Below, piece after piece: positions 38,074 through 49,031 of a DNA stretch of 64,000 nt (the first letter of the stretch is position 1; each line of letters begins with the position of its first letter). Under the pieces are notes generated by a model. That model was not told the DNA's origin, did not search any database, and saw only the letters and a program-made list of their open reading frames with translations. A program made the translations under genes and the position numbers. The stretch spans positions 1 through 64,000 of the forward strand of contig JAYQJE010000008.1 in the NCBI GenBank assembly GCA_038142005.1, given 5' to 3'. The DNA comes from SHAN690 sp023262195 (lineage in GTDB: Bacteria; Bacteroidota; Bacteroidia; Flavobacteriales_G; Salibacteraceae).

Positions 38074-38824
38074 TGTTTTTTATACTCAGCAAACTCATAT
38101 CATTTCTGTTTACCCCGCTCAGTTGGGTTATTGTATTGTTTATCATTTCCATAATTTGGAAGAAAAGAAAGCGAGGATTTCGTATCGCTTCAATCATTGT
38201 TTTTTTCATTTTTAGCAGTCCCCTATTGGTTAAAGTGGTGAGCAATTTTTGGGAAGTACCAATGACCCTCGATGATGATATTCCAAAAACTAAAGTTGGA
38301 GTGGTGCTGGGCGGATACGCGGCTTACGATACCTCGATTGAAAGAATTTCATTTCGATTTGGCGGTGACAGAATTGCGCATGGGCTTCGTGTTTTAGGGT
38401 TAGATAAAATCGATCACCTTATTCTAAGCGGAGGTAGCGGTTTTGTAACCCGCCCTGATTTGAAGGAATCCATTTACGTGGCAGAATACCTGGATCAAAT
38501 AGGCATGCCGAAAAGAAAATTTTGGATTGAATCAGAATCAAAAAACACCTATGAGAATGCCGTTTACACTAAAGCCTTGCTCGAAGAAAAGGGACTGCTG
38601 AATGAACCCATCATTCTGATAACCTCTGGTTATCATATGCCGAGGTCCATCGCTTGCTTCAAAAAGCAAGGGCTGAATGTAATTCCGTATTCGGTTGACT
38701 CTATGACCATAGAGGATATTCCTTAAACGATATTATCCCGAACGCACAAGCGCTATCATATTGGAATGTGCTCATTCATGAGTGGGTGGGTTTTGTGAGC
38801 TATTGGGTGATGGGCTACCTCTAG
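38073..38824 (+). CDS. YdcF/ElyC family DUF218 protein, C-terminal frame error
   Basis: About 250 residues. Two N-terminal hydrophobic helices (about 5-27 and 35-55) precede a DUF218 domain: VGVVLGGYAAYD, HLILSGGSGF, ESESKNTYENAVYTK and LITSGYHMPRS. The family includes ElyC and SanA, envelope-integrity factors acting on lipid-linked precursors. The raw frame ends at 38726, but one T added at 38723-38724 extends it to 38824 with a family-typical tail (NDIIPNAQALSYWNVLIHEWVGFVSYW). It is coupled to DUF3667 and converges directly on the DUF481 gene. Confidence 0.85.
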
Positions 38825-39607
38825 TTAAAACTCTACCCCTAGACCATTTCTCAGCGTAAATACCAACCCTGGGATTTCCTGTGGTACATTAGAATCATAA
38901 AGCAAATCAAAGGACACATTGTAGGTGAGCCATTTTCGAATAGCAAATTCTAGCGTGCTTGAGCTGCTGAATCGATAATCACCGAGATTGTTGATTATGG
39001 GTTGGTAGTAATTGATGGTTTGAAACTCCGCGAAATTCAGATCGATAAAGAACAAGAAATATGTGCTCTGCCTGAAATTTCGCTCAATAGTCCCATTGGT
39101 GAGTTCTTCATACTCATACATGGGTATGGTTCCGATTCGGAATTTCAGTGAATCACGGGCAACCGCATTCCAGCTAAATCCAGCACCGGTTAGGGATCTA
39201 AACTGAATCAACTGAATGGAATTGAACTGCATCTGTTGAAATGCTTCAAGCGAAAAGTGCTTTTTCTCGTCAAGGTGATAATTATATCGACCATGCCAAA
39301 ATCCTTGATTCACAAAGTCAGCTCCTGCCGCTTGCACTCGGCTTAAATCGGTCAATAACAACAATCGATTCCGCTCTTTTTGCCATTGTATGGTGGATTC
39401 ATTTCCATAGGTAAGAATATCGTCTACATTCCTCTGAAAGCTTAGGTTGAAATTGATATTTCCGTGCCATCCTTCCTGATTATTAACTCCCTGGCGCTTA
39501 GATTCTACGTTAACTATTTGCGCGAAAACACCATCTCCCAGAAGTAGAAAGAGTAGAAGAATTCCAAAATTTCTAATCGCTAAGTATAACTCGATTTGGT
39601 ATGCCAT
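38825..39607 (-). CDS. DUF481 outer-membrane protein (YdiY-like)
   Basis: About 260 residues. Signal peptide LAIRNFGILLLFLLLGDGVFAQ; then a beta-barrel with amphipathic strands and the DUF481 pattern (NINFNLSFQRN, RYNYHLDEKKHFSLEAFQQMQFN, LTGAGFSWNAV, terminal VFTLRNGLGVEF with C-terminal Phe). DUF481 proteins are salt-induced outer-membrane proteins of unknown function. ATG 39607 is chosen because the earlier ATG at 39622 would overlap the valS stop. It is transcribed after valS. Confidence 0.83.
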   Translation of the reverse strand: MAYQIELYLAIRNFGILLLFLLLGDGVFAQIVNVESKRQGVNNQEGWHGNINFNLSFQRNVDDILTYGNESTIQWQKERNRLLLLTDLSRVQAAGADFVNQGFWHGRYNYHLDEKKHFSLEAFQQMQFNSIQLIQFRSLTGAGFSWNAVARDSLKFRIGTIPMYEYEELTNGTIERNFRQSTYFLFFIDLNFAEFQTINYYQPIINNLGDYRFSSSSTLEFAIRKWLTYNVSFDLLYDSNVPQEIPGLVFTLRNGLGVEF

Positions 39608-39618
39608 TATTCTGAAAA

Positions 39619-42236
39619 TCAAAGCTTAGCCAGCGAGTCTTCCAAAGATTTTATACGCGATTCGGCATCAGCCATCTTCTTGCGTTCGGAAGCCACAACC
39701 GCTTCGGGCGCATTGTTCACAAACCTTTCGTTGGCCAATTTCTTTGAAACCGAGTTCAAAAAACCTTTCTGGTATTTCAACTCCTCTTCAAGCTTGGCCT
39801 TTTCTGCGCCAGCATCAACTAAACCTTCCAATGGAACCACAAACTCCGTTGTACCAATTATAAAATTCGAGGATGGACCATCAGAAGATTCTGAATATTT
39901 CAGATCAACATTAGCGAGTTTAGCAATCACCGATTCAAAGTGTGCGTATTCTCCCTTCACTCCCGCCTGTAGCACGGTGAGTTTTCTTTTGGACTCAGAT
40001 TCTTTGATGCCCGCAGCGCCCTTACTTCTGACACGATCTGTTGAGCGATTTCAAATGTTTCAAGATGATTAAAGTCTATTTGACCATATCCTGGCCATGA
40101 TTGAATAATTATACAATCATTAACGCTTCTGTCTTGAATGCTTTGATAAACTTCTTCCGTAATAAATGGCATAATTGGATGAAGCAAGATCATAAGTTTT
40201 TGAAGCAGAGTTAAAGTAGACTCGTAAGTATTTTTATCGATTGAATTACCATAATCCGGTTTAATAATTTCCAAATACCAGGAACAGAAATCATCCCAAA
40301 TAAGCTTGTAAAGTCCGAGTGCCACATCATTAAGTCTGTACTTTAAGTAGTGATCATCGAGTATCTGTACATTAGAATCAATCTTTTGATGCAACCACTC
40401 AATCGCCAATTGATTTTCCTCTGATGTTGGCTTCTCTTCCACTTTCCATCCCTTGATCAACCGCAATGCATTCCAAATCTTATTAGTAAAGTTTCTACCC
40501 TCACAAATGGCATCATCAAACGGGATGTCATTTCCTGCAGGAGCACTCATTAAGAGCCCAAGCCTCACTCCATCCGCACTATACTTTTCTATCAACTCAA
40601 TCGGATCAGGAGAATTACCCAACGACTTAGACATTTTTCTGCCTTGCTTATCTCGAATGAGACCCGTGAAATAAACGTTTTCAAAAGGTTTCTTGCCTTC
40701 AAATTCGTAACCCGCCATAATCATCCTGGCCACCCAAAAGAAGATGATATCAGGACCAGTTACCAAATCTTGAGTTGGGTAATAATAATCGAGTTCTGAT
40801 CGGTCATAAAAACCATCAAAAACGCTCATGGGCCAAAGCCAAGAGCTGAACCACGTGTCCATTACGTCTTCGTCCTGCCAAATATCACTTGCTGAAAGGT
40901 CTGGGTTTCCAGTAGCCTCTCTTGCTAAATTGAGGGCATTTATTTCATTTTTTGCCACCACATAGTCGTGATCACCTTCGCCATAATACCAAGCTGGAAT
41001 GCGATGTCCCCACCAGAGTTGACGGCTAATGCACCAGTCTTTTATGTTGGTCATCCAATGGCGATAGGTATTGTTGAATTTCTTGGGATGAAACTTCACT
41101 TCTCCGCTTTCTACAGCTTCCAATGCCGGTTTGGCAAGTGGCTCCATTTTTACAAACCATTGTTTTGAAAGTCTCGGCTCTATGATAGAGTTGGTCCTTT
41201 CAGATCGACCTACCTTATTTTGATAGTCTTCAACTTTAACGAGTGCACCCGCTGCTTCCAAAAGTGGAACCACCTTCTTGCGCGCCTCAAATCGATCTTC
41301 TCCAACAAGGACCTGAGCCGCATCATTCAATGATCCATCAGGATTTAAAATATTTATGCTCTCAAGATCATGCTTTTGACCTAGATCGTAGTCATTGGTA
41401 TCGTGTGCAGGTGTGACTTTTAAGCACCCCGTACCAAAATCCATTGTTACGTAATCATCAAGAATGATCGGAACTTCACGATTAACAAGCGGAACTATCG
41501 CCTTCTTGCCGTGCAAATGCGTGTATCGTTCATCGTCTGGGTGAATACAAATAGCGCTATCGCCCATAATGGTTTCAGGCCGGGTTGTGGCAATGGTGAG
41601 GTATTCATCTGAGCCAGCAATTTGATATCGAACACTGTAGAGTTTGCCTGATTCTTCTGTGTAAATCACTTCTTCATCAGAAACAGCTGTCAACGCTTCA
41701 CAGTCCCAGTTTACCATACGCCAACCACGGTATAACAAACCCTTTTTATGCAAGTGCAAGAAAGTATCGATCACGCTTTCGTAATACTTCTCATCCATGG
41801 TAAATCGGGTTCGATCCCAATCACAACTAGCGCCTAGCTTTTGGAGCTGCTTTAGTATCACACCGCCATACTCCTCCTTCCACACCCAAGCATGCTTCAG
41901 AAATTCCTCTCTTCCAATGTCAGATTTTTTAATACCCTTTTCCCTCAATCGTTTGACCACTTTGGCCTCTGTAGCAATGGAAGCATGATCCATTCCCGGC
42001 ACCCAGCAGGCATTTTTACCCTCGAGGCGAGCCTTTCGAATTAAAATATCTTGTATCGTATTGTTGAGCATATGCCCCATGTGTAGCACACCCGTAACGT
42101 TTGGTGGAGGAATCAATACAGTAAAAGGCTCACGATTATCGTCAGGTTTTGATTCAAAACAATCATGCTTCTTCCAGTGCTTGTACCACTTCTCCTCTAC
42201 TTCCGCAGGATTATACCTTGTAGATAATTCGCTCAT
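39619..42236 (-). CDS. valS: Valyl-tRNA synthetase, one apparent frame error
   Basis: Class I aminoacyl-tRNA synthetase, essential. The HIGH-type motif is HMGH in GVLHMGHMLNNT (about 45-56), the editing domain follows (TTRPETIMGD), and then KMSKS in GRKMSKSLGNSPDP (about 523). The anticodon-binding domain and the C-terminal coiled coil come last (AKLEEELKYQKGFLNSVSKKLANERF, diagnostic of ValRS). The frame breaks at about 39982-39985 (plus T4); adding one base gives NLSPKEKLTVLQAGVKGEYAHF and a protein of about 872 residues. An organism cannot lose this gene, so the break is almost certainly sequence error. Confidence 0.94.
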
Positions 42237-42355
42237 TTTTAACCTCGATTTAAGTGCCGCAAAGGTAATTTCATTGCTTGGTTTTGCGTTCTGATTCCAA
42301 TAAATCGCATTTCTTAAAGTTGTGTTAAACGCATGAGGGTATGAAGCACTCGGTT

Positions 42356-42363
42356 TAACTTTG
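42356..42363 (+). promoter_or_regulatory. Possible Bacteroidota -7 element upstream of the DUF1573 gene
   Basis: TAACTTTG matches the TAnnTTTG -7 consensus of Bacteroidota promoters and lies 33 nt before the DUF1573 ATG. A well-placed TTG/TTTG -33 element is not evident; the nearest TTG is about 33 nt upstream, too far. Suggestive only. Confidence 0.35.
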
Positions 42364-42396
42364 ATTCATCAATTAAAAGACTTAATTAAACCAATT

Positions 42397-42849
42397 ATGA
42401 AAAATATAGCAATAGCTTTTGGAACTACACTTATGATGTCGCTAGGTGCTTTCGCACAAGATGCTGCGGTGGGCGGAGCAGAAATTGAATTCGACAAAGA
42501 AGTTCATGACTTCGGTAAAATGAAGCAGCATGGTGATGCGAGCACGGTATTCACTTTTACAAACACTGGAACAGAGCCACTCATCATCTCAAATGCAAAA
42601 GGTTCATGCGGATGCACCGTTCCTACATGGCCAAGAGAGCCAATTGCTCCAGGTGAAACGGGCGAAATCAAAGTAAAGTATGATAGTAAGCGTATAGGCC
42701 CAATCAACAAATCGGTGACCATTACTTCTAACGCTGGAAACTCGAAGACGAAAGTGATTAGAATCAAAGGAAACATTGAGGCTGCACCTAAGCCAGACAA
42801 TGCAATGCCAGCGAAAGAGTCTACAGCGGCTCCAACGGTTGGTGGATAA
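42397..42849 (+). CDS. DUF1573 secreted protein
   Basis: 150 residues. Signal peptide MKNIAIAFGTTLMMSLGAFAQ; then one DUF1573 immunoglobulin-like domain: VHDFGKMKQHGDASTVFTFTNTG, the CGCT motif in AKGSCGCTVP, and GETGEIKVKYDSKRIGPINKSVTITSN. The C-terminal tail is Pro/Ala-rich. The family is abundant in Bacteroidota and thought to be periplasmic or surface exposed; no activity is established. It is a single-gene unit with a candidate -7 element upstream and a strong terminator 25 nt downstream. Confidence 0.9.
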   Translation: MKNIAIAFGTTLMMSLGAFAQDAAVGGAEIEFDKEVHDFGKMKQHGDASTVFTFTNTGTEPLIISNAKGSCGCTVPTWPREPIAPGETGEIKVKYDSKRIGPINKSVTITSNAGNSKTKVIRIKGNIEAAPKPDNAMPAKESTAAPTVGG

Positions 42850-42874
42850 TTCTCTCGTGGAATTTTCAGTAAAG

Positions 42875-42903
42875 GCCTTGAACCCGTGGTTCAGGGCTTT
42901 TTT
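42875..42903 (+). terminator. Rho-independent terminator after the DUF1573 gene
   Basis: Stem GCCTTGAACC (42875-42884) with GGTTCAGGGC (42888-42897), one G-T pair, a 3-nt loop, then six T (42898-42903). It is correctly placed 25 nt after the stop. Confidence 0.88.
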
Positions 42904-42983
42904 ATTGTCTAAAGTTTACAGTCGAAGAAGTCAAAGCAGTTTAAACTAAGAAATATTCGGACCACAGTGTCTATGGTGGTTCT

Positions 42984-42991
42984 TACTTTTG
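42984..42991 (+). promoter_or_regulatory. Possible -7 element upstream of the aminotransferase gene
   Basis: TACTTTTG fits TAnnTTTG and ends 22 nt before the aminotransferase ATG (43014), which would leave a short leader. No clear -33 partner is visible. Confidence 0.3.
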
Positions 42992-43013
42992 ACTTCAGTA
43001 AAAAACGAAGGAT

Positions 43014-44237
43014 ATGCCATTCATTTCGAATAAGGGCTTTGCCATGCCCGAATCACCCATACGAAAGTTAGTTCCCTATGCTGAATCTGCTTTAAGTGCA
43101 GGTACAGAAGTGATTCACCTCAACATCGGACAACCCGATATTGAAACACCTGAGGTGGCTCTTAATGCCATTCAAAACTTTAATCAAAAAGTAATTGAAT
43201 ACAGTCATAGCGCGGGTTTTGATTCATATAGAAAGGGGTTGGCCAAATACTATCGAGCGCATAACATTGATGTAGATCACAACGATATAATCGTAACCAA
43301 CGGGGGATCAGAAGCGATATTATTTGGAATGATGACTTGCTTCAATCCAGAAGATGAGGTAATTGTACCAGAACCATTTTATGCAAATTATAATGCCTTC
43401 GCTTTGGAGGCTGGCGTGATCTTAAGACCGGTTACAACATACTTAAAGGATAGTTATGCGCTACCGCCAATAGAAGACTTTCGTGAATTGATCAATGATC
43501 GAACTCGGGGCATTATGATCTGTAACCCCGGAAATCCTACTGGATATTTATATAACGCAGAAGAACTTGACACGCTACGAAAGATTGTATTGGCCAATGA
43601 TTTATTTCTTATTGCCGATGAGGTATATCGTGAGTTCTGCTATGATGATAAGGAGCACATTTCGGTACTGAGTTTAGAGGGTCTAGAAAATCACGCAATT
43701 GTGGTTGATTCAGTATCAAAGCGCTACAGTATGTGCGGGGCACGCGTTGGGGCTTTGATATCAAAAAATACTGAGGTGATGGCTACGGCATTGAAGTTTG
43801 CCCAAGCAAGATTGAGTCCTCCCACCTTAGGTCAAGTAGCAGGAGAAGCTGCTTTGAATACTTCTCAGCAATACTTTGATGACGTAAAGGAAGAGTACCT
43901 TAAACGAAGAGATATTTTGGTTGATGGACTAAACTCAATCGATGGAGTTACATGCCCAAAACCCGGTGGTGCATTTTATGCTATGGCCGAATTGCCAGTG
44001 GACAGCGCTGAAAACTTTTGTCAATGGATCCTTGACAGTTATTCGTATAAAGGATCAACTGTAATGATGGCTCCAGCGGCAGGATTCTACGCTTCACCAG
44101 ACTTAGGAGTGCGTGAAGTGAGACTTGCCTATGTGCTCGAAACTGAAAAGCTAGAAAAAGCAATTGAAGTATTAAGACACGCTCTAGAAGAGTATCCAAA
44201 AACGTTGGAAGCTCAGAAAAGCTTTTTTACCGCTTAA
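43014..44237 (+). CDS. Class I/II pyridoxal-phosphate aminotransferase
   Basis: 407 residues, fold-type I. VIHLNIGQPDIETPEVAL opens the domain, TNGGSEAILFGMM is the PLP-phosphate region, and NPGNPTGYLYNAEELDTL with LIADEVYREF gives the Asn and Asp/Tyr contacts. The catalytic Lys is in DSVSKRYSMCGARVG, and the terminal Arg region is VREVRLAYV. It probably acts on aspartate, aromatic or branched-chain amino acids; specificity cannot be read directly. It stands alone, 6 nt from the convergent SDR gene. Confidence 0.88.
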   Translation: MPFISNKGFAMPESPIRKLVPYAESALSAGTEVIHLNIGQPDIETPEVALNAIQNFNQKVIEYSHSAGFDSYRKGLAKYYRAHNIDVDHNDIIVTNGGSEAILFGMMTCFNPEDEVIVPEPFYANYNAFALEAGVILRPVTTYLKDSYALPPIEDFRELINDRTRGIMICNPGNPTGYLYNAEELDTLRKIVLANDLFLIADEVYREFCYDDKEHISVLSLEGLENHAIVVDSVSKRYSMCGARVGALISKNTEVMATALKFAQARLSPPTLGQVAGEAALNTSQQYFDDVKEEYLKRRDILVDGLNSIDGVTCPKPGGAFYAMAELPVDSAENFCQWILDSYSYKGSTVMMAPAAGFYASPDLGVREVRLAYVLETEKLEKAIEVLRHALEEYPKTLEAQKSFFTA

Positions 44238-44242
44238 GGAAA

Positions 44243-45061
44243 CTACTCCAACATCGAAATGATGGTTTCTTCAAGGCGTGCAGCAGCCTGCATATCGTAA
44301 CTTTCCTTTGTGATACGCTTTGGAGCTGATTTGGCATAGTATTCCCCATTTTGCAGCTTTTCGACTGGCGTTTCAGATAAGTGAAGCAACGTTTGAGCCC
44401 CCTTTTCTTTAGAAACTCCTATGAATTTGAAAAACAAATTGGCCAGGCCTCCCATATGCCTTCCTAGGCTTGTATTCACTACTCCTGGATGCTGAGCATA
44501 ATATTGAATCTTTTGCCCTCGGCTCGCAAACAGCCTTGTCAAGAGTATAATGCTCAGCTTAGACTGCCTATAAGCTTTAAAACCGCTGAACTGAGCTTTG
44601 TATTGAATGTCATTGAAATTGACTGTTCCCGTGTGCAAACCAGACGCTGTGTTGATCACTTTTGGCGTTTCGGCTTTATCAAGCAGCGGTTTCAAGTTCT
44701 TTATAAAAAGATAAGGTGCTATTACATTTACTTGAAAGGTCTCTTCTATCCCATCCATTGACGCAGTAAATTCACTGTGCCAAACACCTGCATTATTGAT
44801 CAATTGATCGAGATGGTCAAACTTAGAAGCCACTTTTTTTGATGGTTCCTCTATAGACTTGATTGAGCTAAGGTCACACTCTATCCAATCAATTGAGCCA
44901 CCTGATTTACTTGCGATTGGAACAAGATCGTTCAGTAGCTTTTTTGCCTTCTCTTGGCTTCTGGCAGCTATCAAAACTACATAACCTTGACTAACTAACT
45001 CTTTAGCTACAACTATACCGAAACCTGAGGTGGCACCTGTGATGAATATATTTATAGACAT
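44243..45061 (-). CDS. Short-chain dehydrogenase/reductase (retinol dehydrogenase-like)
   Basis: 272 residues, classical SDR. Cofactor loop TGATSGFG (8-15), the AARSQEKAK segment favouring NADP, NNAG (about 90), NTASG with catalytic Ser, and the Y-x3-K pair in KAYRQSKLS. The C-terminal half resembles the WWOX/retinol dehydrogenase subgroup (QYYAQHPGVVNTSLGRH). Substrate unknown. It is 44 nt downstream of the NamZ-like gene and may share its transcript. Confidence 0.87.
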   Translation of the reverse strand: MSINIFITGATSGFGIVVAKELVSQGYVVLIAARSQEKAKKLLNDLVPIASKSGGSIDWIECDLSSIKSIEEPSKKVASKFDHLDQLINNAGVWHSEFTASMDGIEETFQVNVIAPYLFIKNLKPLLDKAETPKVINTASGLHTGTVNFNDIQYKAQFSGFKAYRQSKLSIILLTRLFASRGQKIQYYAQHPGVVNTSLGRHMGGLANLFFKFIGVSKEKGAQTLLHLSETPVEKLQNGEYYAKSAPKRITKESYDMQAAARLEETIISMLE

Positions 45062-45105
45062 AGAATAGAACCGTTTATAGGATAATCGATCAAGACAATT
45101 GGTGG

Positions 45106-46297
45106 TTATTCAAAATCAGGGTAAAGTAAGTATTTCCTGCGCAGTTGCTTAAAGTCTGCCAAGTCGCTTTTCCACGTATCACGTATCTCTTCTGCCTTCA
45201 TTCCAGATCGAATCTGCTTTTGAAGTTGGTCAGTTCCAGCCAACTTATTTATAAATCCATTTTCTAGGAAAAAAATTGTCCTTGTCAAGAAACTCTCGGT
45301 AAGCATTGACCATATAGTCTAAAATGAGCTTTTGCTTTTTCTGAACATTCTTACCCCCGAAATCTGTCAAATCCCAACCGATACATGGCACTCCTTCATG
45401 CTTGGGATGCTTTGAACCTTCGTTTGGCTTGGGAACAAAAACATGAGACCCTTTGGTCATATTTGGGTGCCCAAAAACCTCGAATGGAGTATCGGTACCA
45501 CGCCCCACCGAGATTACTGTTCCCTCAAAAAAACACAGGGATGGATATAGAAGAATGGCATTTTGATTAGGCAAGTTTGGAGATGGTTTTACGGGCAGTA
45601 CATACACATCCTTATGCTCATAGCCCTCGCATGTAATCACCTTAAGATTGACCTTATCTTCCGTTTCCATCCACCCTTCTTGGTTTATGGCTTGCGCCAA
45701 CTCCCCAACAGTCATACCATGTACCACAGGAATGGGTAACATGCCCACGAATGACTTAAACTCTTGGTCAAGCATGGGACCATCAATATAGAAACCATTC
45801 GGATTAGGTCGATCTAGAACGATGAACTCAATGTAGTTTTCAGCACAAGCCTCCATGGCGTAAGTCATCGTGGATATGTAGGTGTAAAAACGAGCCCCAA
45901 CATCTTGTATATCAAAGATCATTACTTCAATTCCAGATAAATCATCGATGATGGGTTTCTTATGTGCACCATAAAGGCTCACAATGGGCAGTCCCGTTTT
46001 ATCCTTGCCATCTTCCACTTTTTCGCCTGCATCAGCCTTGCCTCTAAAGCCGTGTTCTGGAGCAAAAACCTTCACCACATTCACGCCTTTATCGAGCAAG
46101 AAATCGACCAGGTGTACGGTATCCACCATCGAAGTATGATTACCAATAACGGCCACAGTTTTACCCTCCAACAAGGGTGCGTATTCATCGTATTGCTTTG
46201 CACCAACGGATATGTCTTTGTCTGTTTTAAAATAACTCTGACCAAAGCACATAGCGGTAGATAATACCAGCGAAATAGCAAGAAGTGTAGTCTTCAT
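45106..46297 (-). CDS. DUF1343 protein, NamZ-like exo-beta-N-acetylmuramidase, one apparent frame error
   Basis: About 397 residues. Signal peptide MKTTLLAISLVLSTAMCFGQ from ATG 46297, then the DUF1343 core: TVAVIGNHTSMVD, VFAPEHGFRGKADAGE, FDIQDVGARFYTYISTM, FIVLDRPNPNGFYIDGP and FFEGTVISVGRGTDTPFEVFGHP. NamZ members release terminal MurNAc from peptidoglycan fragments; that activity is inferred from family. One extra A at 45269-45275 (plus A7) breaks the frame near the end; with six it reads DNFFLENGFINKLAGTDQ to the natural C-terminus. Confidence 0.88.
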
Positions 46298-46380
46298 ATC
46301 TCTAATGATTGAATTATCAAAAATCCGCATCTTCACCGCGTCTTTCGAGGTTGAATGACTAAGTTTTAAACAGAAAAACC

Positions 46381-47611
46381 GTGCACTACGAGTTATTTCT
46401 CGCGAAAAAAATGATCGGTGGCCGAAGGGCAAAGTTGACTGGCCAAAGCAGCTCAGCAATTATCAAAATTGCTGTTACTGGTATTGCCGTTGGTATGGCG
46501 GTGATGATATTATCCGTGGCTATTGTTACGGGGTTTCAAAATGAAATCCAACAAAAGGTAATCGGGTTTGGCGCACACCTACAGATCTCAAAATATAGTC
46601 CAGGAAACGCCTTGGGTGAAAAACCCATTTCTAGAAATCAAGACTTTATTGCTCCACTAGCAGCCGACCCATTGGTCAAAAACATCAATGCTTATGCTTA
46701 TAAAAGCGGAATTATTGCGGCCAACGGTGAAATCAAAGGGGTTGTAGCGAAAGGTATCGCATCTGATTTTGATTGGGATTTCTTTAATGCTAATCTGCTT
46801 GAAGGGAGTATCCTAAATCTCAATGGCGAGTCAAAAACAGACTCGGTAGTCATCTCCAAACTCATTGCCGATAAGCTTGAGTTAGCATTGGGTGATAAGA
46901 TTATTGTGGTGTTTGTACAAGATCAAAAAGAGCGTAAACGAAGGTTTACAATCGGGGGATTTACGAAAGCGGTATGGAGCAGTTTGATGCAAACATCATG
47001 CTTTGCGATCTAAGGCACGTGCAAAAGCTGAATAATTGGGAAGATGATCAAATTGCTGGTTTCGAGGTTACTTTGCACCATTTTGATGATCTGGAAAAGC
47101 TTGATAATCTAATCGCAGAGTACGTTCCTTGGGAATTTAGCACAGACAAAATCACCGATCAATTCATGGAAATTTTCGGTTGGCTTGAACTTCAAGACCT
47201 CAACGTATATATCATACTTATCCTGATGGTTTTAGTATCGGGCATCAACATGATTACTGCTCTGCTTGTTTTTATTCTAGAACGAACCAACATGATTGGC
47301 TTAATGAAGGCAATGGGGGCAACTGCACGAAGCATCGGTCTCATATTTATCTATAATGCGGCATACCTAATACTGATTGGTACATTTTGGGGAAATGCCA
47401 TTGGGCTTGGCATAGGGTTACTTCAGCAACAATTTAAGTTTCTGAAATTGGATAAAACCAGCTATTACATTGATCATGTGCCAGTACTTTTTGATTCAAC
47501 ACAATCCTCTGGATCAATGTCGGAAGCATCATCATTTCCGTAGTCATGTTGATTTTGCCTTCGCTTATTGTCGGAAAAATTGATCCTGTAAAAACCATTC
47601 GATTCAATTAA
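46381..47611 (+). CDS. FtsX/LolC-E type ABC transporter permease, two apparent frame errors
   Basis: About 411 residues starting at GTG 46381. It has an N-terminal helix (AIIKIAVTGIAVGMAVMILSVAIVTGF), a large periplasmic domain (about 50-270) and three C-terminal helices (VYIILILMVLVSGINMITALLVFI onward), the LolC/LolE topology used in lipoprotein release. The ERTNMIGLMKAMGATARSIG coupling segment is present. Breaks: G5 at 46954-46958 needs one more G (FTIGGIYESGMEQFDA), and 47495-47496 needs one more T (VLFDFNTILWINVGSIII). The stop is at 47609-47611. The ATPase partner is not adjacent. Confidence 0.87.
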
Positions 47612-47666
47612 ACATTCTTTAAAGAAATCCTCGGTAATTATGAACTTCGCAAAAGATTGAAACTGC

Positions 47667-49028
47667 ATGAAAATTCACAACAACATCCTCGAAACCATTG
47701 GAAATACTCCTTTAGTAAAGCTGAATAAAATAGCCGAAGATATTCCTGGAACCATACTCGCTAAGGTGGAGTATTTCAATCCAGGGCATAGCGTAAAAGA
47801 TCGTATGGCACTTAAAATGGTTGAGGATGCCGAAGCAAGAGGTGATATCAAACCCGGAGGTACATTAATCGAGTGTACCAGTGGAAACACGGGCATGGGC
47901 TTAGCGTTGGCCGCCATTGTCAAAGGCTATAAGCTCATGTGCACGTTGAGTGATAAACAGAGTAAAGAAAAGATTGACATCCTGAAAGCCGTAGGTGCAG
48001 AGGTGCACGTATGCCCTACCAACGTTGAGCCTGATCATCCCGATTCATACTACAGTGTGGCACGAAGGCTCAATGAAGAAATGCCAAATTCGTTTTGGGT
48101 GAACCAATACGACAATGCATCAAATGCGGTAGCCCATTATGAATCGACCGGGCCAGAAATCTGGGATCAAACGGATGGAAAAATCACACACTTTGTGGTT
48201 GGTGTGGGCACTGGCGGAACCATTTCTGGTGTTGGAAAGTATCTCAAAGAACAGAATCCCAACGTGAAGATATGGGGAGCTGATTCTTATGGCTCCGTGT
48301 TTAAAAAGTACCACGAAACCGGTGTATTTGATGAAAAAGAGATATACAGTTACATTACTGAAGGTATTGGTGAAGACATTCTACCAAAAAACGTTGACTT
48401 CTCCATCATCGACCATTTCGAAAAAATCACGGACCGTGATGGAGCCTTAGTAACTAGAGAGCTTGCGGTAAAAGAAGGACTCTTTCTAGGTTATTCAGCT
48501 GGTTCGGCCTTTCAGGTGCTGAGACAAATGAAGCATGAGCTAAACGAAGATTCTGTCGTAGTTGTGCTATTCCATGACCATGGGTCAAGGTATGTAGGTA
48601 AGGTATTTAATGATGATTGGATGCGTGAGCGAGGTTTTCTGAATGAAGCCAACAAAGTGGCGATGGATTTAATCTCAGAGCGATTGCATTTGCCATTATT
48701 GTCCGTTAACACTGGCGAACCCATTCACAATGCCATTGCCATTATGCGTAAATATGATGTGTCACAGCTTCCTGTAATGGAGGAGGGCAAGTTTGTGGGA
48801 AGTATCGATGATGTGCATCTCCTCCCAGCTTTATCGAAAGACCCTGATGCTAGAGATAAGTCCATAGGCAACTACATGCAAGCCCCCTACCCCATTGTGC
48901 AGAGCAGCGATACAATCGCTACCATAGCTAAGCAAATTGACGAATCTAATGGTGCTGTATTGGTAGATCTTGGGCAAGGAAAATATCACATCATTACTCG
49001 ACACGATCTGGTTGCTGCAATGTCATAA
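47667..49028 (+). CDS. Cystathionine beta-synthase with C-terminal CBS pair
   Basis: 453 residues. Fold-type II PLP domain with the Schiff-base Lys in GHSVKDRMALKMVEDAE (about residue 44), ECTSGNTGMGLALAA, the glycine loop GVGTGGTISGVGKYLK and GYSAGSAFQ. Two CBS motifs follow from about 335 (IMRKYDVSQLPVMEEGKFVGSI), which in this family can bind adenosyl ligands. It catalyses cystathionine formation from serine and homocysteine, or cysteine synthase-type chemistry. The BtuF-like gene starts 3 nt later, so the two are co-transcribed. Confidence 0.9.
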   Translation: MKIHNNILETIGNTPLVKLNKIAEDIPGTILAKVEYFNPGHSVKDRMALKMVEDAEARGDIKPGGTLIECTSGNTGMGLALAAIVKGYKLMCTLSDKQSKEKIDILKAVGAEVHVCPTNVEPDHPDSYYSVARRLNEEMPNSFWVNQYDNASNAVAHYESTGPEIWDQTDGKITHFVVGVGTGGTISGVGKYLKEQNPNVKIWGADSYGSVFKKYHETGVFDEKEIYSYITEGIGEDILPKNVDFSIIDHFEKITDRDGALVTRELAVKEGLFLGYSAGSAFQVLRQMKHELNEDSVVVVLFHDHGSRYVGKVFNDDWMRERGFLNEANKVAMDLISERLHLPLLSVNTGEPIHNAIAIMRKYDVSQLPVMEEGKFVGSIDDVHLLPALSKDPDARDKSIGNYMQAPYPIVQSSDTIATIAKQIDESNGAVLVDLGQGKYHIITRHDLVAAMS

Positions 49029-49031
49029 CTC